The position numbers and the translations under genes were made by a program. Shown here one piece after another: positions 1 through 6,870 of a DNA stretch of 11,251 nt (its first letter is position 1; the number at the start of each line of letters is the position of its first letter). The stretch comes from Pseudomonadota bacterium (GTDB lineage Bacteria > Pseudomonadota > Alphaproteobacteria > Acetobacterales > Acetobacteraceae), in contig JAKAQU010000061.1 in NCBI GenBank assembly GCA_021819535.1, positions 1-11,251 of the forward strand, read 5' to 3'. The notes beneath the pieces were generated by a model. It was not told where the DNA came from, searched no databases, and saw only the letters and a list, made by a program, of their open reading frames with translations.

Positions 1-14
1 ATCTTCGCCCGCAC

Positions 15-500
15 TCACGCCAAACGGCTCGCATCGAGCGCCGCCTGGAGGATATAGGCGGCGGCGAGGCGGTCGACGCGCCCGGCGCGCTTGCCGCGCG
101 ATAAATCGGCCTCGGCGATCAGCATGCGGTTGACCGCGGCGCTGGAGAGCCGTTCATCCCAGAAGGCGAGCGGCAATCCGGCCGCCGCGGCGAGCGCTTG
201 CGCCCAGTCCTGCGCCGCCTGTGCCGCGGGGCCGAAACCGCCGTCGAGGGAGAGCGGCAAGCCGCAGACCAGCCCGCCCACCCCTTCCCGCGCCGCGATG
301 GCCGCGATCTCGGCGGCGTTCTCGCGCAGTTTTCCGCGCTTGAGGCTGCCATAGGGCGAGGCGAGGAGAGAGGTCGCGTCCGAAAGCGCGAGACCGATGG
401 TCTTGCTGCCGGGATCGATGCCGAGGAGGCGCGCGCCGGGCGCGAGGCCGGCGCGGAGGGCACGGAGTTCGGCCAGCCGGTTCGGGTTGCTGCGCGCCAT
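15..500 (-). CDS. ruvX: RuvX/YqgF family nuclease (putative Holliday junction resolvase / pre-16S rRNA nuclease)
   Basis: A 161-residue RNase H-fold protein of the YqgF family. E. coli YqgF is implicated in maturing the 5' end of 16S rRNA, and the family is also annotated as a putative Holliday junction resolvase; it acts in the cytoplasm. The N-terminal strand carries LGIDPGSKTIGLALSD with Asp29. A GLVCGLPLSLDG stretch follows at about 76-87, then FWDERLSS with Glu116 and GRVDRLAAAYIL with Asp143, which together give the usual acidic catalytic trio. The reading frame stays open upstream to 713, but that extension is arginine-rich and overlaps gatC. The ATG at 500 gives the normal family length and places MARSN just before the conserved domain. 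No strong Shine-Dalgarno is visible upstream. It is divergent from gatC across about 60 bases, an arrangement that I recall as common in alphaproteobacteria. Confidence 0.93.
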   Translation of the reverse strand: MARSNPNRLAELRALRAGLAPGARLLGIDPGSKTIGLALSDATSLLASPYGSLKRGKLRENAAEIAAIAAREGVGGLVCGLPLSLDGGFGPAAQAAQDWAQALAAAAGLPLAFWDERLSSAAVNRMLIAEADLSRGKRAGRVDRLAAAYILQAALDASRLA

Positions 501-562
501 GCCGGCCGTTATGGTCCGCCTCCGCGCCCAGGCCAAGAGTGCGTCATCAAGAGAGAATTTCC
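501..562. promoter_or_regulatory. Divergent ruvX / gatCAB intergenic region
   Basis: This 62-base gap between the ruvX start codon (minus) and the gatC start codon (plus) must hold the promoters for both directions unless transcription begins inside the genes. A purine run GAGAGA at 551-556, 6 bases before the gatC ATG, is a plausible weak ribosome binding site. I could not identify convincing -35/-10 pairs on either strand. The promoter assignment therefore rests on gene orientation alone. Confidence 0.4.
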
Positions 563-850
563 ATGTCGCTCGACCCCGCGACCGTCCGTCGCATCGCCCA
601 TCTCGCCCGCATCCATATCGAAGCGGACGACATCCCCCGCTGGCAGGCCGAACTGAACGGCATCCTCGGCTGGATCGAACAATTGGCGGCGCTCGATGTC
701 GCGGGTGTGCCACCGCTCACCGGTGTCGCGGAGACCGCCCTCCCGATGCGGGAAGATGTGGTGACGGATGGCGGCATGCCTGAGAAAATCCTCGCCAACG
801 CGCCGTCGCGCGCCGATTCCTATTTTGTGGTGCCGAAGGTGGTGGAATGA
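563..850 (+). CDS. gatC: Aspartyl/glutamyl-tRNA amidotransferase subunit C
   Basis: A 95-residue GatC, the small subunit that wraps around GatA and stabilises the GatCAB complex. The complex converts misacylated Glu-tRNA(Gln) and/or Asp-tRNA(Asn) to Gln-tRNA(Gln)/Asn-tRNA(Asn) in the cytoplasm. Family landmarks are IAHLARI near the N terminus, the GILGWIEQLAALDVAGVPPLT helix-and-linker segment, a late LPMREDVV, and NAPSRADSYFVVPKVVE at the C terminus. Length and ending are typical. The in-frame ATG at 539 would add eight residues, but MSLDPATVRRIAHLARI from 563 matches the usual start and has GAGAGA 6 bases upstream. The stop codon overlaps the gatA start in an ATGA at 847-850, so the two genes are translationally coupled. 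Confidence 0.96.
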   Translation: MSLDPATVRRIAHLARIHIEADDIPRWQAELNGILGWIEQLAALDVAGVPPLTGVAETALPMREDVVTDGGMPEKILANAPSRADSYFVVPKVVE

Positions 851-2325
851 GCCTCACCGATCTCACCCTCGCGCGGGCGCGCGAGGGGTTGCGAAAGAAA
901 GAATTTTCCGCGCGCGAACTGACGGAGGCGCATCTCGCGGCGATCGAGGCGCTGAACCCGCAGCTCAACGCCTTCGTCACCGTCACGCATGAGCTTGCAG
1001 GCGCCGCGGCCGATGACGCCGATCGGGCGCTGGCGAGAGGCGAGGGGGGGGCACTTGCCGGTATTCCGCTCGCGATCAAGGATCTTTTCTGCACGGAGGG
1101 CGTGCGCACGACGGCGGCGAGCCGTATCCTGGAAAATTTCGTGCCGCCTTACGAAAGCACGGTGACGGCGAAGCTCAAGGCTTCCGGTGCGGTGTTCCTC
1201 GGCAAAACCAATCTCGACGAATTCGCCATGGGGTCTTCCAACATGACCTCGGCCTTCGGCGCGGTCACCAATCCGTGGCAGCGCGGTGGCGATCCGGCCG
1301 CCCTCGTCCCCGGTGGCTCCTCCGGCGGCTCGGCGGCGTCGGTTGCGGCCCGGCTCGCGCTCGCCGCGACAGGGACGGATACGGGGGGATCGATCCGCCA
1401 GCCGGCGGCGTTTTGCGGCATAGCCGGCATCAAGCCGACCTATGGCCGCTGCTCGCGCTATGGCATCATTGCTTTCGCGTCCTCGCTCGATCAGGCGGGG
1501 CCGATGGCGCGGACGGTCGAGGATTGCGCGATCCTGCTCGGCGCCATGGCCGGGTTCGATCCAAAAGATAGCACGTCTGCCGACCGGCCGGTGCCTGATT
1601 TCGCCGCCGCCTGCGGGCGCGGGATCAGCGGTTTGCGGATCGGCGTGCCGCTCGAATACGCGGCCCCCGGGGTTTCGGGCGAGATCGCTGCTCTTTGGGA
1701 GCGCGGGCGGGCGTGGCTGCGCGCGGCGGGGGCGGAGCTGGTCGAAATCTCGCTCCCGCACACAAAGCAGGCGCTGCCGACCTATTACATCGTCGCGCCG
1801 GCCGAAGCCTCCTCCAATCTCGCGCGCTATGATGGTGTGCGCTTCGGGCGGCGCGAGGAGGGGGGTGATCTGACCGAGCTTTATGAGGCAACACGCGCCG
1901 CAGGCTTCGGCGATGAGGTCAAGCGCCGCATCCTGATCGGCACCTACGTGCTCTCGGCCGGGTATTACGACGCCTATTATCTCCGCGCGCAGAAAATCCG
2001 CACGCTTATTCTCAGGGATTTTCAACGAGCGTTCGAGACATGCGATGCGATCCTGACGCCGACCGCGCCGACCGCCGCCTTCGCGCAGGGGGAGAAGATG
2101 GATGATCCGGTGACGATGTATCTGAACGACATCTACACCGTCCCGGCGAGCCTTGCCGGGCTTCCGGCGATATCGGTGCCGGCCGGGCTCGATCCTGAGG
2201 GGCTTCCGCTCGGCCTCCAGGTGATCGGCAGGCCATTCGACGAGGAGACGGTGTTCGCCGTTGCCGACAAGATCGAAAAAGCGGCGGGATTTTCCGCTTT
2301 GCCCGCCCTTCGCGCCGGAGCCTGA
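847..2325 (+). CDS. gatA: Aspartyl/glutamyl-tRNA amidotransferase subunit A (amidase)
   Basis: A 492-residue amidase-signature enzyme, the glutaminase subunit of GatCAB. It hydrolyses glutamine and passes ammonia to GatB. The Ser-cisSer-Lys triad can be read directly: Lys78 in AIKDLF, Ser158 in VPGGSSGGSAAS (the cis-serine), and Ser182 in DTGGSIRQPAA (the nucleophile). The 24-residue spacing between the two serines fits the family. The segment NPWQRGGDPAALVPGG before the serine cluster is slightly longer than in Gram-positive GatA, as I recall for alphaproteobacterial forms. The C-terminal LPAISVPAGL and GLPLGLQVIGRPFDE are also standard. It starts within the gatC stop (ATGA) and ends 3 bases before gatB. 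No damage or odd feature was seen. Confidence 0.97.
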   Translation: MSLTDLTLARAREGLRKKEFSARELTEAHLAAIEALNPQLNAFVTVTHELAGAAADDADRALARGEGGALAGIPLAIKDLFCTEGVRTTAASRILENFVPPYESTVTAKLKASGAVFLGKTNLDEFAMGSSNMTSAFGAVTNPWQRGGDPAALVPGGSSGGSAASVAARLALAATGTDTGGSIRQPAAFCGIAGIKPTYGRCSRYGIIAFASSLDQAGPMARTVEDCAILLGAMAGFDPKDSTSADRPVPDFAAACGRGISGLRIGVPLEYAAPGVSGEIAALWERGRAWLRAAGAELVEISLPHTKQALPTYYIVAPAEASSNLARYDGVRFGRREEGGDLTELYEATRAAGFGDEVKRRILIGTYVLSAGYYDAYYLRAQKIRTLILRDFQRAFETCDAILTPTAPTAAFAQGEKMDDPVTMYLNDIYTVPASLAGLPAISVPAGLDPEGLPLGLQVIGRPFDEETVFAVADKIEKAAGFSALPALRAGA

Positions 2326-2328
2326 GCG

Positions 2329-3780
2329 ATGAGCTACACGATCGACGGCAAGACCGGCCCCTGGGAACTCGTCATCGGGCTCGAAGTGCATGCTCAGGTG
2401 ATCTCGCGGGCCAAACTCTTCAGCGGCGCCGCGACCGTCTTCGGGGGTGCTCCCAACAGCCAGGTGAGCTTCATCGATGCGGCTTTCCCCGGCATGCTGC
2501 CGGTGATCAACCGCGAATGCGTGGCCCAGGCCGTTCGCACCGGGCTCGGCCTCAACGCCGAAATCCATCTGGAAAGCCGGTTCGATCGCAAGAATTATTT
2601 CTACGCCGATCTCCCCGCCGGCTATCAGATCAGCCAGTATCAGCATCCGATCGTCGGGCGCGGCGTGATCGAAATCGAACTCGCCGATGGCGAGGTGCGA
2701 CAGATCGGCATCACCCGGCTCCATCTCGAACAGGATGCCGGAAAATCCCTGCACGATCAGCACCCGACGAAATCTTATATCGATCTCAACCGCGCCGGGG
2801 TCGCGCTGATGGAGATCGTGAGCGAGCCGGATTTGCGCAGCCCCGAGGAAGCCGGCGCCTATCTGCGCAAATTGCGCACCGTTCTCCGCTATCTCGGCAC
2901 CTGTGACGGCAATATGGACGAAGGCTCGATGCGTGCCGACGTCAATGTCTCGGTGCGTAAATCGGGCGAGCCCTTCCGCACCCGCTGCGAGGTGAAAAAC
3001 GTCAATTCGGTGCGTTTCGTCATGCAGGCGATCGAGGCCGAGGCGAGGCGCCAGATCGCGGTCTGGGAGGAAGGCGGCACCGTCCTTCAGGAAACCCGAC
3101 TTTTCGAGCCGGCGCGCGGCATCACGCGGAGCATGCGGAACAAGGAAGACGCGCATGATTACCGCTATTTCCCCGACCCCGATCTTTTGCCGCTCAAGCT
3201 CGATCCGGCCTGGGTCGAGGCGTTGCGTGCCGATCTGCCGGAACTGCCGGACGCGAAAAAGCAGCGCTTCATGGCCGAATACGGGCTTCCCGCCTATGAT
3301 GCCGGCGTGCTCGTCGCCGAGCAGGCGAGCGCCGATTATTTCGAGGCGGTGGCGCGCGGGCGCGAGGGAAGGTTTGCCGCCAATTGGGTGATCGGCGATC
3401 TCTTCGCGGCGCTGAACCGCACCGGGCGCACGATCGAAACCTCGCCGGTTGCGCCTGGTGCCCTCGGCGAATTGCTCGATCTGGTGGCGGACGGCACGAT
3501 CAATGGCCGCATCGCGAAAGACGTATTCGAGGATATGGTTGAGAGCGGCGAGGCGCCGGCGGAAATCGTTGCGCGTAAGAATCTCCGCCAGGTGACCGAC
3601 ACCGGCGCGATCGAAAGTGCGGTCGCGAGCGTTCTCGCGGCGAACGCCGACAAGGTCGCGGAATACAAATCCGGCAAGGAAAAATTGTTCGGCTTTTTCG
3701 TCGGCCAGGTGATGAAGGCGATGGCGGGAAAGGGCAATCCCGCCCTCGTCAACGACGTCTTGCGCCGCCATCTCGCCTGA
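2329..3780 (+). CDS. gatB: Aspartyl/glutamyl-tRNA amidotransferase subunit B
   Basis: A 483-residue GatB, the kinase/transamidase subunit that phosphorylates the misacylated tRNA-bound Glu or Asp and amidates it with ammonia from GatA. The cradle domain includes IGLEVHAQ (16-23), FYADLPAGYQISQYQHPI (91-108), and the signature IDLNRAGVALMEIVSEPD (151-168). HDYRYFPDPDLLPL lies at 276-289. The C-terminal tRNA-binding YqeY-like domain ends with EYKSGKEKLFGFFVGQVMKA (445-464). No cysteines occur in residues 15-50, so the structural zinc site described for the Staphylococcus aureus enzyme is absent, as far as I recall normal for proteobacteria. The ATG follows the gatA stop by 3 bases. The gene is full length. 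Presence of GatCAB implies the organism makes Gln-tRNA and/or Asn-tRNA indirectly. Confidence 0.97.
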   Translation: MSYTIDGKTGPWELVIGLEVHAQVISRAKLFSGAATVFGGAPNSQVSFIDAAFPGMLPVINRECVAQAVRTGLGLNAEIHLESRFDRKNYFYADLPAGYQISQYQHPIVGRGVIEIELADGEVRQIGITRLHLEQDAGKSLHDQHPTKSYIDLNRAGVALMEIVSEPDLRSPEEAGAYLRKLRTVLRYLGTCDGNMDEGSMRADVNVSVRKSGEPFRTRCEVKNVNSVRFVMQAIEAEARRQIAVWEEGGTVLQETRLFEPARGITRSMRNKEDAHDYRYFPDPDLLPLKLDPAWVEALRADLPELPDAKKQRFMAEYGLPAYDAGVLVAEQASADYFEAVARGREGRFAANWVIGDLFAALNRTGRTIETSPVAPGALGELLDLVADGTINGRIAKDVFEDMVESGEAPAEIVARKNLRQVTDTGAIESAVASVLAANADKVAEYKSGKEKLFGFFVGQVMKAMAGKGNPALVNDVLRRHLA

Positions 3781-3790
3781 CGCGCCGGGC

Positions 3791-5605
3791 ATGGCGCGCG
3801 GCCTTCGTTTTCTTCTCCGCGCTGTCGAGGCGCTCGCGGCGATATTGGTGATCGTTGAGGTCGCGATCCTGTTCGCCGGCGTGATCGCGCGCTACGTGTT
3901 CGATGCGCCGCTCGTGTGGTCGGACGAACTCGCCGGCGCGCTCTTTCTCTGGCTCGCCATGCTGGGGGCGGCGATCGCGCTCGCGCGGGGCGAGCATATG
4001 CGTCTTGCGACCCTCGTCGGCCTCGCGCGCCCCCGGCTCCGCGCGCTCTGCGATGCGTTCGCCAATGCCCTCGTCATGGTGTTCGTGCTCGAAATCATCG
4101 GCCCTGCCTTGACCTATACGATCACCCAATGGCCGGTCGCGAGCCCGGCGCTCGAATTTTCCGATGGCCTCCGCGTTGCCGCCCTCGTTGCCGGCGCCGG
4201 CCTCATGCTGGTGATCGCGGCCTTTCGGCTGATGGCCGGAAGCGGGCTTCGCGGCGGGCTCGCGGCACTCGCGGTGACCGCGCTTGCCGCTTTCGCGCTT
4301 TCGCTTCTGCACGCCGTCTTTCTCCGCCTCGGCAATTTCAATCTGGTGATTTTTTTCGTCGGTCTCGTCGCCTTCGCGGTCGCGATCGGGGTTCCGATCG
4401 CCTTTGCCTTCGGCACCGCGACGCTGAGCTATCTCGCGCTGACGACCCATATCCCGCTCGGCATCGTCGTCAGCCGGATGGATGGCGGCATGTCGGGGAT
4501 GGTGCTGCTCGCCGTGCCGCTGTTCATTTTTCTCGGCCTGCTGATCGAGATGACCGGGCTCGCGCGGGCGATGATCGATTTTCTCGCGGGTCTCCTCGGC
4601 CATGTCCGCGGCGGGCTCGCCTATGTGCTGATCGTCGCGATGTATCTGGTCTCCGGTATTTCCGGCTCGAAAGCGGCCGACATGGCGGCGATCGCACCGG
4701 CGCTGTTTCCGGAGATGCGGGCGCGCGGGGCGCAGCCGGGCCAGCTCGTCGCCCTCCTCGCCGCCTCGGGGGCGATGGCCGAGACGATCCCGCCGAGCCT
4801 GGTCCTCATCACCATCGGCTCGGTCACCGGCGTTTCCATCGCCGGCCTCTTCAACGGCGGCGTTCTGCCGGCCGCCCTCGGGGCCGCAGCTTTGGCCGCC
4901 GTCGTCTTTTTCGAGGCCCGGGGTGACGCGCCTGCCGCCGTCCCGCGCCTTGCCGGGCGCGAGGTCGGGCGCCGCTTCGTCGTCGCGCTCCCGGCGCTGG
5001 TGCTGCCGTTTCTGATCCGCGCCGCGGTGGTGGACGGGATCGCGACCGCGACCGAGGTTTCGACCGTCGGCGTCGTCTATGTGCTACTCGCCGGCCTCTT
5101 TCTCTATCGCCGCTTCGATCTCCGCCGGCTCGGCGCCATCCTCGTCGAGACCGCCTCGCTCTCGGGCGCCATTCTCTTGATCATCGGCACCGCGACGGCG
5201 ATGGGCTGGGCGCTGACGCAATCGGGCTTCGCGCGCGCGCTCGTCGCCTTCGTCAGCGCCATGCCGGGCGGGAAGGCCGGTTTTTTTGCCGCCTCCATCG
5301 CCGCTTTCGTCGTGCTGGGGTCGGTTCTGGAGGGGATTCCGGCGATCATTCTGTTCGGCCCGCTCCTGTTCCCGGCCGCCCGCGCGCTGCACATCGCCGA
5401 AATCCACTATGCCATCGTCGTCGTCCTCGCGATGGGGCTCGGCCTCTTCGCGCCGCCCTTCGGGGTGGGCTTCTATGCCGCCTGCGCGATCGGGAAAGTA
5501 TCGCCGGATGCGGCGATCGCGCGCATCTGGACCTATCTCGGGGTTCTGCTGCTGGCGGTGGTGGCGGTTGCCGCTTTTCCCACTCTTTCGCTCGGCTGGC
5601 ACTGA
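3791..5605 (+). CDS. Fused TRAP transporter permease (DctQ-DctM)
   Basis: A 604-residue inner-membrane protein combining both membrane parts of a tripartite ATP-independent periplasmic transporter, which imports organic acids with a sodium or proton gradient. Residues 1 to about 150 form the small DctQ domain, with about four hydrophobic segments and the motif ARYVFDAPLVWSDELAGALF (33-52) followed by RGEHMRL (66-72). Residues from about 180 on form the large DctM domain: VPLFIFLGLLIEMTGLARAM (242-261), GISGSKAADMAA (289-300), ETIPPSL (331-337), ATEVSTVGVVYVL (420-432) and APPFGVGFYAAC (554-565). Length matches known QM fusions such as SiaQM. It begins 10 bases after gatB with no clear ribosome binding site and may be read from the gat promoter. 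No DctP solute-binding protein is encoded in the window, so the substrate is unknown. A carboxylate used by the downstream operon is one possibility. Confidence 0.93.
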   Translation: MARGLRFLLRAVEALAAILVIVEVAILFAGVIARYVFDAPLVWSDELAGALFLWLAMLGAAIALARGEHMRLATLVGLARPRLRALCDAFANALVMVFVLEIIGPALTYTITQWPVASPALEFSDGLRVAALVAGAGLMLVIAAFRLMAGSGLRGGLAALAVTALAAFALSLLHAVFLRLGNFNLVIFFVGLVAFAVAIGVPIAFAFGTATLSYLALTTHIPLGIVVSRMDGGMSGMVLLAVPLFIFLGLLIEMTGLARAMIDFLAGLLGHVRGGLAYVLIVAMYLVSGISGSKAADMAAIAPALFPEMRARGAQPGQLVALLAASGAMAETIPPSLVLITIGSVTGVSIAGLFNGGVLPAALGAAALAAVVFFEARGDAPAAVPRLAGREVGRRFVVALPALVLPFLIRAAVVDGIATATEVSTVGVVYVLLAGLFLYRRFDLRRLGAILVETASLSGAILLIIGTATAMGWALTQSGFARALVAFVSAMPGGKAGFFAASIAAFVVLGSVLEGIPAIILFGPLLFPAARALHIAEIHYAIVVVLAMGLGLFAPPFGVGFYAACAIGKVSPDAAIARIWTYLGVLLLAVVAVAAFPTLSLGWH

Positions 5606-5650
5606 GCGCAGCGCTGACTTGCGGGGCGCCGGCCTTGCCGGATGGGTGGT

Positions 5651-5679
5651 TTGGCGGGATGTTGGCGGCAATGCCAACA
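5651..5679. promoter_or_regulatory. Direct repeat plus inverted repeat upstream of the dehydrogenase operon
   Basis: The 106-base gap 5606-5711 contains TTGGCGG twice (5651-5657 and 5662-5668), starting 11 bases apart, about one helical turn. The second copy lies inside a perfect 7-base inverted repeat, TGTTGGC (5660-5666) and GCCAACA (5673-5679), with a 6-base spacer. The block ends 32 bases before the ATG of the first dehydrogenase gene. No T-run follows, so it does not look like an intrinsic terminator; an operator is more likely. I could not identify -35/-10 boxes. The binding protein is not known and no regulator gene is present in the window. Confidence 0.45.
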
Positions 5680-5711
5680 ACGAGGCCCGGCGCCGCCGGG
5701 ATGGGGTGGAG

Positions 5712-6860
5712 ATGCACGCTTTTCGTTTCGATGCCATCGATCTGCCGCCGGAAGCGCTCGCCGCGCGCCGGCGTATCCGCGAATTTCTCACGTCCGAGCA
5801 GAAGCGGCGCGATTTCGTCTCCTATCGTAATTCCTGGAACAGCTTTGATCCCGAATTCAGCCGCCGCGCCGGCGCCGCGGGGTTCATCGGCGTCACCTGG
5901 CCACGCGAGTATGGCGGGGCCGCGCAATCCTCGCTCGTGCGTTTCGTCATCACCGCCGAGATGCTGGCCGCCGGCGCCCCTTGCGGTGCGCACTGGATCG
6001 CCGATCGCCAGTCCGGGCCGCAGATTCTCCGCAACGGGAGCGCGCGCGCGCGGCGTGACATCCTGCCGCGCATCGCGGCCGGGGAATGCTATTTCGCGAT
6101 CGGCATGAGCGAGCCCGGATCGGGCTCCGATCTCGCCGCCGTGCGCACGAGCGCCGTGCGCGATGGCGAGGAGTGGCGGATCAACGGCCAGAAAATCTGG
6201 ACCTCGAATGCCCATCGCGCCCATTATCTGATCGCGCTGACCCGCACCGGCGAGGCCGGGCCGGATCGGCATGGCGGTCTGACACAATTCATCGTCGATC
6301 TCTCGCGTCCCGGCGTCACCGTGCGGCCGATCCGCAATCTCGCCGGCGGGCATGAGTTCAACGAGGTGTTTTTCGACGATTACCGGGTGGCCGACGATAT
6401 GCGGGTCGGCGGCGTCGGCGAGGGCTGGCGCATGGTGACGTCCGAACTCGCCTTCGAGCGCTCGGGGCCGGACCGCTTTCTTTCCGATTATCGGCTTCTG
6501 GTCGAGATGATCGAGCATCTGCGCGAAAACCCCGATCCGCGCCAGGAAATCGCCGTCGGCCGGCTGGTCGCCCATCTCGCGGCCCTCCTTCGCATGTCGA
6601 CGGCGGTCGCGGGGCTTCTGGAGCGCGGCGAGAACCCGGCGCTGGAGGCGGCTCTGGTCAAGGATGTCGGCACCGCGTTCGAGCGCGAAATTCCCGAAAT
6701 CGCGCGCCTTCTCGTGCCGGTTCTGCCGAGCTTCGAGGCCGGCGAGCCGTTCGCCGAGGCGCTGGCGCAAGTGATGCTGCATGCCCCATCCTTCACGCTG
6801 CGCGGCGGGACGCGCGAAATCCTGCGCGGGATGATCGCCCGTGGTCTCGGGCTGCGGTAA
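5712..6860 (+). CDS. Acyl-CoA dehydrogenase family protein, putative alpha subunit of a heteromeric enzyme
   Basis: A 382-residue flavoprotein of the acyl-CoA dehydrogenase family, expected to introduce an alpha,beta double bond into an acyl-CoA. The N-terminal helical domain runs to about 120 with VTWPREYGG (61-69). The middle beta domain has FAIGMSEPGSGSDLAAVRT (128-146) and INGQKIWTSNAHRAHYLIAL (157-176). The C terminus has GGTREILRGMIARGLGLR (365-382). The site matching the catalytic Glu of medium-chain enzymes (the E of YEGT) is Gly here. Glu249 in LAFERSG lies at the position used by isovaleryl-CoA dehydrogenase and is the likely base. The RxxFGxPI motif of the C-terminal domain is missing; it is present in the next gene's product. 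The ATG at 5712 abuts GGAG at 5708-5711, with GGGG at 5703-5706; an in-frame GTG at 5706 is an alternative start. The frame is open further upstream into the TRAP gene, but that extension has no family similarity. This is the first gene of the operon, 10 bases before its partner. Confidence 0.9.
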   Translation: MHAFRFDAIDLPPEALAARRRIREFLTSEQKRRDFVSYRNSWNSFDPEFSRRAGAAGFIGVTWPREYGGAAQSSLVRFVITAEMLAAGAPCGAHWIADRQSGPQILRNGSARARRDILPRIAAGECYFAIGMSEPGSGSDLAAVRTSAVRDGEEWRINGQKIWTSNAHRAHYLIALTRTGEAGPDRHGGLTQFIVDLSRPGVTVRPIRNLAGGHEFNEVFFDDYRVADDMRVGGVGEGWRMVTSELAFERSGPDRFLSDYRLLVEMIEHLRENPDPRQEIAVGRLVAHLAALLRMSTAVAGLLERGENPALEAALVKDVGTAFEREIPEIARLLVPVLPSFEAGEPFAEALAQVMLHAPSFTLRGGTREILRGMIARGLGLR

Positions 6861-6865
6861 GGAGG
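6861..6865 (+). promoter_or_regulatory. Strong ribosome binding site for the second dehydrogenase gene
   Basis: GGAGG immediately follows the TAA of the first dehydrogenase gene and lies 5 bases before ATG 6871. It decides the start of the second gene against the in-frame GTG at 6841, which lies inside the upstream gene and would add ten residues with no family similarity. Confidence 0.8.
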
Positions 6866-6870
6866 CAGAG

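Noticed and set aside
820..3792. A 990-codon open frame on the minus strand covering all of gatA and gatB.
   Set aside because: It lies wholly antisense to two full-length, motif-complete genes. Its translation is rich in Arg, His, Glu and Gly with no domain. Strong GC bias at third codon positions removes stop codons from the opposite strand.
3749..4603. A minus-strand frame of 284 codons, very rich in Glu, Arg, Lys and His.
   Set aside because: It is the antisense of hydrophobic membrane segments of the TRAP permease, which produces an artificially hydrophilic chain.
3916..4926. A 336-codon plus-strand frame inside the TRAP gene.
   Set aside because: Arginine-rich, low-complexity translation in a shifted frame of a well-supported membrane protein gene.
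5605..5615. Small inverted repeat AGCGC-A-GCGCT at the TRAP stop codon.
   Set aside because: A one-base centre cannot form a hairpin loop, and the arms are common in GC-rich DNA.
5629..5641. Short hairpin CCGGC-CTT-GCCGG after the TRAP gene, considered as a terminator.
   Set aside because: Only five base pairs and no following T-run; such GC-rich hairpins arise often by chance at this base composition.
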